The translations under genes and the position numbers were made by a program. Shown one piece after another: positions 34,084 to 42,466 of a stretch of DNA of 64,000 bases. The stretch comes from Desulforhopalus singaporensis. Its GTDB lineage: Bacteria > Desulfobacterota > Desulfobulbia > Desulfobulbales > Desulfocapsaceae. Positions within the stretch are counted from its first letter, which is position 1; each line of letters starts with the position of its first letter. Location: positions 1-64,000 of the forward strand of contig NZ_FNJI01000015.1 in assembly GCF_900104445.1 (NCBI RefSeq), written 5' to 3'. The notes under the pieces are model-generated. The model was not told the origin of the DNA. It saw only the letters and a list, made by a program, of their open reading frames with translations, and did not search any database.

Positions 34084-34701
34084 TCACCAGTGCCCGATTT
34101 TTTTTACCAGCCACTTAAGCGGAATGAGCATTGAGACCCTTTTTCTGTACCTGCCGTAGCTTTGCTCATATAACTTCATTATCTTTCGCTCCTCAAGAAT
34201 GGCTCCCACCGGGATATACAAAAAGAGAATGACCGCTGCACCAAAGCTTTTCGCATGGTACTCAGGCAGAAAGGACCAGATGGCCAGAAGACAGCCCAGA
34301 TACCAAGGATGGCGGGTCAGGGCGAACACCCCTGTCTGGTGGAACTCGCCTCCACCGTTCATGAGCAGATGCGATTTTCCGGTTTTCAGCTGGCGCAGAC
34401 CGAAAAAGTAGTGCAGATCGTACTGGATGGCACCGCCGTAAAACAGCAGGATGGCTGCAACCATCATCAGCCACCGGAAAATCGACAGGACCCCGTTCCA
34501 GGCAAAAACAACCGGCCCCGGGTCAATCCTGGTATAGGTCGCAAGCATGACAAGGGTCAGGAGGGAGACGAGGTTGTAGGCCAGCCGGTAATACCTGGGC
34601 AGCACCGGCCACAGGTTTTCAAGAAACTCAACAACCCCGGGGGTGATCAGCAGCGAATGCAAGACGCACCACCCTATCCATAGACAGCAGCAAACGATCA
34701 T
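34084..34701 (-). CDS. Isoprenylcysteine methyltransferase-like (ICMT/NnrU-type) membrane protein
   Basis: The 205-residue membrane protein has about five hydrophobic segments and the C-terminal signature of the ICMT/PEMT superfamily: ALTRHPWYLGCLLAIWS, then ILEERKIMKLYEQSYGRYRKRV. Members methylate lipids or small thiols using SAM, but many bacterial homologues have no known substrate. The short cysteine-rich start (MIVCCCLW) is unusual. It lies 63 bases downstream of the CoA-transferase/GNAT gene on the same strand and could be cotranscribed. Confidence 0.72.
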   Translation of the reverse strand: MIVCCCLWIGWCVLHSLLITPGVVEFLENLWPVLPRYYRLAYNLVSLLTLVMLATYTRIDPGPVVFAWNGVLSIFRWLMMVAAILLFYGGAIQYDLHYFFGLRQLKTGKSHLLMNGGGEFHQTGVFALTRHPWYLGCLLAIWSFLPEYHAKSFGAAVILFLYIPVGAILEERKIMKLYEQSYGRYRKRVSMLIPLKWLVKKIGHW

Positions 34702-34764
34702 ACCCGCCGGATCACCCCTTTTGTTGTCCCGGATTCAGTACCGACAAAAGGCCGCTTTCTTTTT

Positions 34765-36651
34765 TCAGGTCCCCGAGTCATCTTTTCTGTCAAAACAGGC
34801 TTCCAGGTAGATCATATCGCCCTGGGAAGAACTCTTTACGTCATAATCAAGGCTGTGGAACAATTTGACCATCCGCTTATTCTGTTGTGAAGTATAAGCA
34901 GTCAACCCCTTAATCCCGTTTCGTTTGGCCGCTTCGGCCAATTTCTGGATGACAATGGAGGACAACCCTTTGCCCTGCCATGTTTTCTCCACGGAAAAAG
35001 CTATTTCCGCCATTTTCGTCTCAGGATTGAGATAATACTCGCCGACGGCGAGAATCCTTTCAAACCCGGGCTGGCCCTCCACCACGACTATGGTGAGATC
35101 GTTATGGTAATCGATAATGAACGTCTGTTCGATCTGCTTGGTGACAAAACTCGTTTTTTCATGAAAAAAGCGGGAGACGACGTCGGCGGTGTCGAGGCGG
35201 TAGTAGTGCTCCTGTATGGCTCTTTCGTCGGTCAGCTTCACCGGCCGAAAAGTGAGTTTTTTACCATCTATTTCCCGGCTCTCCTCAATGCCCAGGGGAT
35301 AGATGGAATGCATCTCCTCCCTGAGCGATCTCTCGGGTCCAAGCAGTCCCATCTCCTTGGCCTCGTCAAACAGATAGTCCCGGAAATCGGGATGAGCGAT
35401 GGAGATGAGGGCGATAGCCCGTTCCTGGATACTTTTACCGAAAAGGTTGACCGATCCATATTCGGTCACCACATGCTGAACCTCGCTTCGGGGAACGACC
35501 ACGGCCGAATTCTCGAGGATAGGGACAATCCTGCTGGCGCTGTAATTGTCCCGGGTGGAGGTCATCATCAGGATCGACTTCCCTCCTTCCGACATCGAGG
35601 CTCCCCGGAAAAAGTCGAGTATTCCGGTGACACCCAGAAAATTATTAAACGGCAGTGCGTCTGCGGCCACCTGTCCGGTAAGATCGATCTCACGCCCGAG
35701 ATTCATCGCCACCATTTTCCTGTTTTGCGATATTATCCGCGGATCGTTGACATATTTCGACGGATGGAACTCCACTGCGGAATTGTATTCAAGGAGATCG
35801 TAGAGATCCTTGGTACCGATTGCGTTGCTGCAGATAATCTTGTCGTTGTTGAACCCCTTCTTCTTATTGGTCACGACCCCCATAGCCATGAGTTTCATGA
35901 TGGTATTGGTAACATACTGGGTATGAATGCCGAGATCGTTTTTTTCCATCATCGCCTCGATATTGGCACTGGTCGTCGCCCCCAGCGTTAACTGGAGGGT
36001 CGAGCCGTCGTCAATGAGCCGTGAGATATATCTGGCGATCTGGCTTGCGGACTCCACTTCTGGATAGTTGCCGATCTCGATCAGATCCTCATCGTATTCA
36101 ACGAAGTAGTCGATATCATTGACATGGATGGAACTTCTGCCGAACACTTTCGGCATATGTCGGTTAACCTGGGCGATAACCAGGTCGGCAGCCTCTGCGG
36201 CGGAAGCGGTGACATCCACCGAGACGCCAAGAGACATCCAGCCGAAATCGTCGGGAGGACTCACCTGGATAAGCGCCACCTGGATAGGCAACAGTCTCGA
36301 TTTTATCAGTTTATGGACGTCTGAGAGATTGATCGGGGTGATGAAACGCAGGTCGCCCTTGAAGCTTTTGGTGTTTGCCGAGCCCAGATAGAAAGAGCGG
36401 ATATTGAGATTCTGGGATTTCGATTTCTCGGCGATACGGGACAGCGAGGTCGACTCCGCACTGAACATTCTGGTTATTTCCAGGTCGGTAAAGCGCAGGC
36501 TGGCGTCGGCAAGCCCCTTCACCAGATGCTGGGGCTCTCCGGTGGAAGACTCGATAAAGATGCGTTGTCCAGACTTTATTTTCGATATTGCCTCTTCAAC
36601 CGTAATCCTGTTTCTCTGATAATTATCCGCCCAATACCCGGAATCCCGCAT
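34765..36651 (-). CDS. Class I CoA-transferase/acetyl-CoA hydrolase fused to GNAT domain
   Basis: Residues 1-460 are an acetyl-CoA hydrolase/4-hydroxybutyrate CoA-transferase-like unit, with SPPDDFGWMSLGVSVD and the C-terminal signature GVTGILDFFRGASMSEGGKS. Residues of about 464-620 are a GNAT acyltransferase with the acyl-CoA loop WQGKGLSSIVIQKL. In active CoA-transferases of this class the glutamate that forms the CoA thioester lies in a GIHTEM-type motif. Here the motif reads GIHTQYVTN, so Gln245 replaces it (codon CAG). The enzyme may therefore bind acyl-CoA without normal transferase chemistry, or use another residue. AAGGAGAGG precedes ATG 36651. Confidence 0.87.
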   Translation of the reverse strand: MRDSGYWADNYQRNRITVEEAISKIKSGQRIFIESSTGEPQHLVKGLADASLRFTDLEITRMFSAESTSLSRIAEKSKSQNLNIRSFYLGSANTKSFKGDLRFITPINLSDVHKLIKSRLLPIQVALIQVSPPDDFGWMSLGVSVDVTASAAEAADLVIAQVNRHMPKVFGRSSIHVNDIDYFVEYDEDLIEIGNYPEVESASQIARYISRLIDDGSTLQLTLGATTSANIEAMMEKNDLGIHTQYVTNTIMKLMAMGVVTNKKKGFNNDKIICSNAIGTKDLYDLLEYNSAVEFHPSKYVNDPRIISQNRKMVAMNLGREIDLTGQVAADALPFNNFLGVTGILDFFRGASMSEGGKSILMMTSTRDNYSASRIVPILENSAVVVPRSEVQHVVTEYGSVNLFGKSIQERAIALISIAHPDFRDYLFDEAKEMGLLGPERSLREEMHSIYPLGIEESREIDGKKLTFRPVKLTDERAIQEHYYRLDTADVVSRFFHEKTSFVTKQIEQTFIIDYHNDLTIVVVEGQPGFERILAVGEYYLNPETKMAEIAFSVEKTWQGKGLSSIVIQKLAEAAKRNGIKGLTAYTSQQNKRMVKLFHSLDYDVKSSSQGDMIYLEACFDRKDDSGT

Positions 36652-36702
36652 AAGACCTCTCCTTGTTGAACAACAGTTACGAAGATGAAACAGCTACACT
36701 AT

Positions 36703-36731
36703 ATAGTATTGTTTTTCTATCGTTTCTTCAA
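36703..36731 (-). promoter_or_regulatory. Putative promoter of the CoA-transferase/GNAT gene
   Basis: On the minus strand TTGAAG (36731-36726) and TACTAT (36708-36703) are separated by 17 bases. The predicted start near 36696 gives a leader of about 45 bases with a good ribosome site before ATG 36651. Confidence 0.4.
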
Positions 36732-36864
36732 GCCTTCTGCGACCAGCTGGTAAGAGACGGTTTTTCCATGGTTTGGCAAGGGGCAAATAGTATTTGTCGA
36801 AAAACAGGGGTATCTGATAGGGTTAATCAATATCCGGCGAACAACCGACCAGCGGACCAATGGC

Positions 36865-38193
36865 ATGAACCCTACTGAAACCGTACTGCTTTTCAACCTG
36901 TCTGAGTCTGATCGAACCCTGGTAAGGCAGCTTATTGCACCTTTTGCCCTCACTCCTGTCGACCTGACCATGCAGACCGTTCGCAACTACATCCGCACCC
37001 ACCAACAGACAAAAATCTGTCTGGCCATCCTGCGGCTGGCCCCGAAAAGCAAGCAACACAGGTCCATTCAGCTGGTGCGGGACTTCATTGGCCCCCTGGC
37101 CCCGATCCTGATCCTCGTCCCGCGGGACAATACAAAAGAGATAAAAAAATATCTGGCCGCAGGAGCCGATGATTTTATCGACCTGCCGCTGAACAGGAAC
37201 AGGTTCTCGATCAGCTTTCTGATCCTGCTTGAGTTGGGACAGGTGATGGCCCGCCGGCGCCAGAATGAGTCACCCCCCTATAAAAGAGGGCTGTCATGGC
37301 ACGGGCTGTACAACTATTTTCAGGCCGGACTCGACTATTTCTCGCCCAAATCCCTCATCCCGAGACCTCGCCGGGGGGATTATATTTTCGATCGCTGGGA
37401 GATAATCAAGAGACTCGGGATCGGCGGGTTTGGCGTCGTCTGGCTGGTCAGGGAAAGAGCGAGCGGCAGACTTGCGGTCGCAAAGTCTCCCCATTCGTCC
37501 ATGATGAACATCAGGGTACTGCGGTCAGCGGCCATCCTCAAGCGGCTGGTCCACCACCCCAACGTGGTCCAGCTGATAGAGATCGTCAAAGACAGCGGGA
37601 AATTCATTCTTATCCAGGAGTATGTCGACGGCCCCTCGCTGCAGGAGCTTCTGCGCGGGCCGATCTCCCCGCTGGAGCGGGAAAGCTATTTTCTCCAGCT
37701 TGTCTCCGCGGTCGCCTATGCGCACAAACATAACATCCTGCACCGCGACATCAAGCCGGAAAACATCCTGATCAACGGCCGGGGGCAGGTCAAACTGCTC
37801 GATTTCGGAATTGCCCGGGATCTTAACTGGCAAAGTGGCCAGGCCAGTTCCGAAGGGACGGTAAACTTTATGCCCCCCGAACAGTTTGCAGGCAGGGCAT
37901 GCCTTGCCAGCGACGTCTGGGCGCTGGGGGTGATCCTCTATATTTTCGCCACCAACCAGATCCCCTACCTGCAACAAAACGACACCTATCCCGCCGACCT
38001 CGACCCCGCCATGACGAGCAGGCCGCCAAACGTTGCCGTGGCCGGGTTAAACCCGGAACTGGAGAGGATTATCATGACCTGCCTGCAGGGTGATCTTGCC
38101 AAAAGATACCAGAACAGCGACGACCTCCTGACCGACATCCGCACGTCACTGCCCGGTTTCGGCAGGGGAACCGTCCTGCCGGTTTTTCCATGA
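36865..38193 (+). CDS. Ser/Thr protein kinase with N-terminal pseudo-receiver
   Basis: Residues 5-130 resemble a response-regulator receiver fold (VLLFNLSESDRTLVRQL ... APILILVPRDNTKEIKKYL, then GADDFIDLP). The position of the phosphoacceptor Asp holds no acidic residue (LAILRL near 53-58), so it is probably a signal-binding or protein-binding pseudo-receiver. Residues 178-430 are a Hanks-type kinase with GIGGFGVVWLV, ATP-site Lys207, HRDIKPEN (293-300), DFG (313-315) and GTVNFMPPEQ. There is no membrane segment, so it is cytosolic. The gene converges on a metallophosphoesterase gene, a possible opposing phosphatase. Confidence 0.88.
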   Translation: MNPTETVLLFNLSESDRTLVRQLIAPFALTPVDLTMQTVRNYIRTHQQTKICLAILRLAPKSKQHRSIQLVRDFIGPLAPILILVPRDNTKEIKKYLAAGADDFIDLPLNRNRFSISFLILLELGQVMARRRQNESPPYKRGLSWHGLYNYFQAGLDYFSPKSLIPRPRRGDYIFDRWEIIKRLGIGGFGVVWLVRERASGRLAVAKSPHSSMMNIRVLRSAAILKRLVHHPNVVQLIEIVKDSGKFILIQEYVDGPSLQELLRGPISPLERESYFLQLVSAVAYAHKHNILHRDIKPENILINGRGQVKLLDFGIARDLNWQSGQASSEGTVNFMPPEQFAGRACLASDVWALGVILYIFATNQIPYLQQNDTYPADLDPAMTSRPPNVAVAGLNPELERIIMTCLQGDLAKRYQNSDDLLTDIRTSLPGFGRGTVLPVFP

Positions 38194-38230
38194 ACAAAAG
38201 TCAGGCCGGCTCCTGTTACAATAAAGCGGG

Positions 38231-38965
38231 TCACACCCCCTTCACCAGGCGGTCGGCGAATTTTTCCGGCAGCCCTAAGGCTGCTATTTTTCGCGAAGCC
38301 CTGTTCACATCGTATCCGACCCGGTAAAATTCAATGACGCTCTTGCGGGTGTCGTAGATGAGATAGGCCGCACGGGGATCTCCGTCACGGGGCTGACCAA
38401 CACTTCCGGCGTTGAATATCTGGCGGTTGAGTTCGGCCACCGGCACGACCATCGAGTGTTGGGGAGATCGGATATAGATGCAGAAAAAATTTTTCCTGGT
38501 AATGGCCACCGGGACATGGGTGTGGCCGACGAAAATCACCTTGGCCTTCGTACGGGCAAAGGATGAACTGATATAGGTCTTTTCCGTGACGTAATACCAG
38601 TTTTTCGGACGATAGGGGTTGGAGTGACAAAAAACAATGTCACCGAGGTGAATGACATCTTTCATCTCGTGCAGAAACCATTTCGAACTCTTGGTCAAAA
38701 CAGACCGGGTCCAGGCGATCGCTTTTTGCGCATCCCTGTCCATATGGACAGGAGTTCCCAGGGCGGCCGCATCGTGGTTTCCCAGAACCGCCAGGCAAGA
38801 GCCAAGAGAGCTCACGAGGGAAATGCACTCATTGGGATTTGCACCGTAGCCGACCACATCACCCAGGCACACATATCTGTCAACCAGGTGAACACCGGCA
38901 TGCCCGACAACCGCCTGGAGCGCCTCAATATTTGAATGTATATCAGACAGTACCGCAATTCTCAT
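38231..38965 (-). CDS. Calcineurin-type metallophosphoesterase
   Basis: Two-metal phosphoesterase of 244 residues with the full motif set: LSDIHSN (D-x-H), GDVVGYGANP (GD-x2-G), LGNHDAA (GNHD), FCHSNPY (motif IV His) and VGHTHVP (GH-x-H). The C-terminal part FNAGSVGQPRDGDPRAAYLI is typical of the YfcE/PAE1087-type group. The substrate is unknown. A protein phosphatase role opposing the adjacent kinase is suggested only by the convergent neighbouring genes, 37 bases apart. Confidence 0.88.
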   Translation of the reverse strand: MRIAVLSDIHSNIEALQAVVGHAGVHLVDRYVCLGDVVGYGANPNECISLVSSLGSCLAVLGNHDAAALGTPVHMDRDAQKAIAWTRSVLTKSSKWFLHEMKDVIHLGDIVFCHSNPYRPKNWYYVTEKTYISSSFARTKAKVIFVGHTHVPVAITRKNFFCIYIRSPQHSMVVPVAELNRQIFNAGSVGQPRDGDPRAAYLIYDTRKSVIEFYRVGYDVNRASRKIAALGLPEKFADRLVKGV

Positions 38966-39189
38966 GGATAACCCGGAGCGTCCAGTAGTAATCGTTTCCC
39001 GGCCAGATCCGACCCAAAACCTCTATGTTGATATAAGCAAGTTTTCACTAAATGGCAAATTGTCCTTTCCAATCCGCTCTTTTTTGACTATTGGTGAATA
39101 CACTTGTCAGCAGCAGACAAGGTCCCGGACCACCCTATGGTTCCGAGCCGCTTTGTTTAAACTTCATCCGACAGCCAATCACGCAAGCC

Positions 39190-39915
39190 ATGCTAACACC
39201 AGAAGACATCGCAATATTGAAGGAATTTTTGACCCTTACCCAGGTCCCGGAAGAGACCTTTTCCTATGAAGAGCTCCAGGGATATCTTTTCGGCATCGCC
39301 ATGACTCCCGACATCATTCTGCCAAGTGAATGGGTCCCGGTGATCTTCGGTGGAACCATGCCCCAGTACCGGGATACCCGCCAGGCGGAAAAGATGTACG
39401 GCCACCTGATGAAGATCTACAACACCCTCGTCTCCCGGCACAACAGCGGCAAGCTTGTCTTTTCCTTTGACCTGGAAAACCTCGACGAAACCGACCTGGA
39501 AAACCTTTACCAGTGGATCTCAGGATTTGAAGAGGCCCTGGCGCTCAGGGAAGAACTCTGGGACCCGGAGGAGTTTAAGTGGCTGAGCGAAACAAACAAG
39601 CAGGATATCTACCACAGCCTGATGACCGTCCAGGGGCTGGTCGACCCAGCGGAAGTTGCCGATTTTACCGATACCATTCCCGAAGAGTTGTTTCGTGAGA
39701 TATTCCCTGAGCAGACCGACGAACCCTACGAACGGGAGCTGCAGATCCAGTTCTTCTTCATAGCTTCGCTGCCGCTTGCCATCAAAACCCTGCAGGACCA
39801 TTCGCAAAATCTGGCGGACAAAAAACGTCAACTAAAAACCAAGACGGCACCCCTTGGAAAAAAGAGAAAAAAAGACAATATTATCGAGGTCGATTTCACC
39901 AGGGGCAAAAAGTAG
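39190..39915 (+). CDS. UPF0149 (YecA/YgfB-like) protein
   Basis: Function unknown. The product from ATG 39190 has 241 residues, with the UPF0149 pattern FSYEELQGYLFGIAMTPDII and VIFGG in the N-terminal third, and a helical acidic middle with WISGFEEALAL. A basic C-terminal tail (KKRKKDN ... FTRGKK) is unlike the SEC-C tail of YecA. The reading frame is open upstream to 39091, but that start would be GTG without homologous sequence. It lies 27 bases before the Pif1-type helicase gene, so the two may be cotranscribed. Confidence 0.75.
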   Translation: MLTPEDIAILKEFLTLTQVPEETFSYEELQGYLFGIAMTPDIILPSEWVPVIFGGTMPQYRDTRQAEKMYGHLMKIYNTLVSRHNSGKLVFSFDLENLDETDLENLYQWISGFEEALALREELWDPEEFKWLSETNKQDIYHSLMTVQGLVDPAEVADFTDTIPEELFREIFPEQTDEPYERELQIQFFFIASLPLAIKTLQDHSQNLADKKRQLKTKTAPLGKKRKKDNIIEVDFTRGKK

Positions 39916-39942
39916 CCCGCTAGCACAGGAACAACAACAATC

Positions 39943-42408
39943 GTGGAAACAACAGCCGCCAACCCCGAACTCGACCTGGCCTTTTCATTTGTCGGTGAAA
40001 CCGGATGTAATGTTTTTCTTACCGGAAAAGCGGGCACCGGAAAAACCACTTTCCTCAAGGAGTTGCAGCAAAAGTGCAGTAAACGGACGGTTGTTACCGC
40101 CCCCACCGGAGTAGCCGCAATAAACAGCGGCGGAGTGACCCTTCACTCTTTTTTCCAGCTGCCTTTCGGTCCTTTTATCCCGGGGACGCAAAGCAGCCGG
40201 CAACATAAATTCAACCGCAAGAAAAGAGACCTGATCAGAAGCCTCGACCTGCTTGTGATTGACGAAATAAGCATGGTCAGGGGCGATATTCTCGACAGCG
40301 TCGACGACGTGCTCCGCCGGCTGCGCAGATCGAGCCAGCCTTTCGGCGGGGTCCAGCTGCTGCTGATCGGTGACCTCAACCAGCTGCCGCCGGTGGTCAA
40401 AAACGATGAGTGGCGCCTGCTCGGTTGCCATTACAGCTCCCCCTATTTTTTTACCAGCAAGGCGCTGGCTGAAACCGAACTTGTCTGTATCGAACTCAAG
40501 CATATCTACAGGCAGACCGACCACTGTTTCATCGAGCTACTCAACAAGGTAAGAGACAACAAACTGGACAGCGCGGATCTGCAACTGCTCAACAGCCGGG
40601 TTGATCCGGATTTTAACGACAACGACAGCAGCGCCCCCGGATATATAACGCTCTGCTCCCACAACGCAAACGCCGACGCCATCAACCGCACGCAGCTGGA
40701 GAATCTGGACCGAAAAACCTGCCGGTTTCACGCAGAGATAGAAGGAGAATTCCCTGAACACAGCTATCCCGCACCCGAGGAACTCACACTCAAAGTCGGC
40801 GCCCAGGTAATGTTTGTAAAAAACGACAACAGCTTTGAAAAACGGTTTTTCAACGGGAAAATCGGCAGGGTAACCTCAATATCAGGGGACACCGTCTATG
40901 TCAGGTGCGAAGGAGATGATGAGGAGATCACCGTGGAACCGGTTACCTGGGACAATATCTCCTACAGCCTCGACAACGAGACGATGGAGATTACCGAGGA
41001 CAAGATCGGCGCCTATATACAATATCCGCTGAAACTGGCCTGGGCGATAACCATCCATAAAAGTCAGGGACTCACGTTCGACCGCGCCGCAATCGACGCC
41101 AAGGCTGCCTTTGCCCACGGCCAGGTCTATGTGGCGCTCAGCCGCTGCCGCACCCTCGAAGGACTTGTCCTGCGCTCGCCGATCGTTCCAGGGCGGATTA
41201 AAACCGACAGAAGCGTGCTTGAATTCACCGCAACCAGCAGCAACAACATTCCAACCCCGGAGAAACTGCACCGGGCCAGGCTCAGCTACCAGCGAAGCCT
41301 GCTGCTGGACTGCTTTAATTTTGGGAGGCTCCAGGCAATTCTCAACCGGTTATGCGGCCTTGCAGAAAACAGCGGGGGGTTGCTGCGAATTGGCGGCAGC
41401 ACCTCCATCGACACCCTGCAGCAGAAAGTCGCAACCGGTATTACCACGGTGGGGAGCAACTTCGGCAGACAGCTCACCAGCCTGTTCGACGACCAGGTTC
41501 CGGTCTCGGAAGACCCCGTTATTCTCGACCGCATCAACAAGGGTTCGATCTATTTTCAGGAAAAAATAAAACAGCTGCTGACTGACAAGGGTGCGCTGAT
41601 AGAAGCTGAAAGCGACAACAGCGAGCTGAAGAAAAAGGCCGAAAAAAATATCAGCAGGCTGCAGGAGGAAGCGCATATCAAACTCGCGGCCGTCACCTGC
41701 TGCGAAACCGGATTTGACGCACACCGCTACCTGCGGGCCATATCCCGAGCCGGGGTGGAATCAGTACCAAAGCGCAGCACCAGTGAAACCGTGAGCTACA
41801 CCGAGGAAGATATCGAGCACCACAAGCTCTACGCCGCGCTGAAGACCTGGAGGACACAAAAAGCCAAAGGTGAAAACCTCACTCCATTCCAGGTGATGCA
41901 CCTGAAAACCCTCATTCAGATCGCCGCCACGCTGCCGACAACGACTGCGGCGCTGAAAAAAGTCAAGGGCATCGGCGACAAGCTGGCCGCCCGGTACGGC
42001 GACGAGCTCGTCGATATGGTCACCGACTACTGCAACCGGGAGAACATTACCGATGGTTCGGCACCCTCGCAAAAAGACGTCTCTTCGGCGTTGCAGCCTT
42101 CCGGGACAAAGAAGAAAAACACCCGAAAAGAGAGCCTGGAGCTCTTCTTAGCGGGAAACACAACAGAGCAGATAGCAAAGATGCGAAACCTTACGACCAC
42201 CACGATAGAAAACCATCTGGCCTACTACATCGCCGAAAACGAGTTGTCCGTTGACTCCCTCGTTGCCCCGGAAAAAAGAGAAGAGATTGAGCATCAGCTG
42301 AAGAGCTGTCAATCCGGCAGGCTAACCGACGTCAAGGCCGCCCTGGGCCCCGGATTCAGCTATGGTGAGATCAGGCTTGTAAAAGCTCACCTGGAATCAT
42401 CTTCATGA
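39943..42408 (+). CDS. Pif1-type helicase with HRDC and HTH_40-like C-terminus
   Basis: 5'-3' DNA helicase of superfamily 1B. Walker A LTGKAGTGKTTFLKEL is at residues 26-41. VTAPTGVAAINSGGVTLHSFF, the Walker B LLVIDEISMVRGD, GDLNQLPPV and the motif VI region VYVALSRCRTLEGL follow. After the helicase core (to about 440) come a coiled linker, an HRDC-like domain (about 615-690; LYAALKTWRTQKAKGENLTP and VKGIGDKLAARYG) and a helix-turn-helix region of the HTH_40 type near 725-800 (ESLELFLAGNTTEQIA ... TIENHL). The extra domains resemble those of RecQ and suggest structured-DNA work. The start is GTG 39943. Confidence 0.9.
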   Translation: METTAANPELDLAFSFVGETGCNVFLTGKAGTGKTTFLKELQQKCSKRTVVTAPTGVAAINSGGVTLHSFFQLPFGPFIPGTQSSRQHKFNRKKRDLIRSLDLLVIDEISMVRGDILDSVDDVLRRLRRSSQPFGGVQLLLIGDLNQLPPVVKNDEWRLLGCHYSSPYFFTSKALAETELVCIELKHIYRQTDHCFIELLNKVRDNKLDSADLQLLNSRVDPDFNDNDSSAPGYITLCSHNANADAINRTQLENLDRKTCRFHAEIEGEFPEHSYPAPEELTLKVGAQVMFVKNDNSFEKRFFNGKIGRVTSISGDTVYVRCEGDDEEITVEPVTWDNISYSLDNETMEITEDKIGAYIQYPLKLAWAITIHKSQGLTFDRAAIDAKAAFAHGQVYVALSRCRTLEGLVLRSPIVPGRIKTDRSVLEFTATSSNNIPTPEKLHRARLSYQRSLLLDCFNFGRLQAILNRLCGLAENSGGLLRIGGSTSIDTLQQKVATGITTVGSNFGRQLTSLFDDQVPVSEDPVILDRINKGSIYFQEKIKQLLTDKGALIEAESDNSELKKKAEKNISRLQEEAHIKLAAVTCCETGFDAHRYLRAISRAGVESVPKRSTSETVSYTEEDIEHHKLYAALKTWRTQKAKGENLTPFQVMHLKTLIQIAATLPTTTAALKKVKGIGDKLAARYGDELVDMVTDYCNRENITDGSAPSQKDVSSALQPSGTKKKNTRKESLELFLAGNTTEQIAKMRNLTTTTIENHLAYYIAENELSVDSLVAPEKREEIEHQLKSCQSGRLTDVKAALGPGFSYGEIRLVKAHLESSS

Positions 42409-42412
42409 AAAC

Positions 42413-42443
42413 GGGGGGGAACGGTGTCCGGCTCCCCCCTTTT
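42413..42443. terminator. Strong hairpin terminator between convergent genes
   Basis: A G-rich arm GGGGGGA pairs with TCCCCCC, enclosing an inner CGG/CCG stem. TTTT follows on the plus strand and GTTTTCAT on the minus strand. It lies between the convergent helicase and purL genes and likely serves both. Confidence 0.75.
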
Positions 42444-42466
42444 ATTGCCGTTTTGCTCGATCGTCG

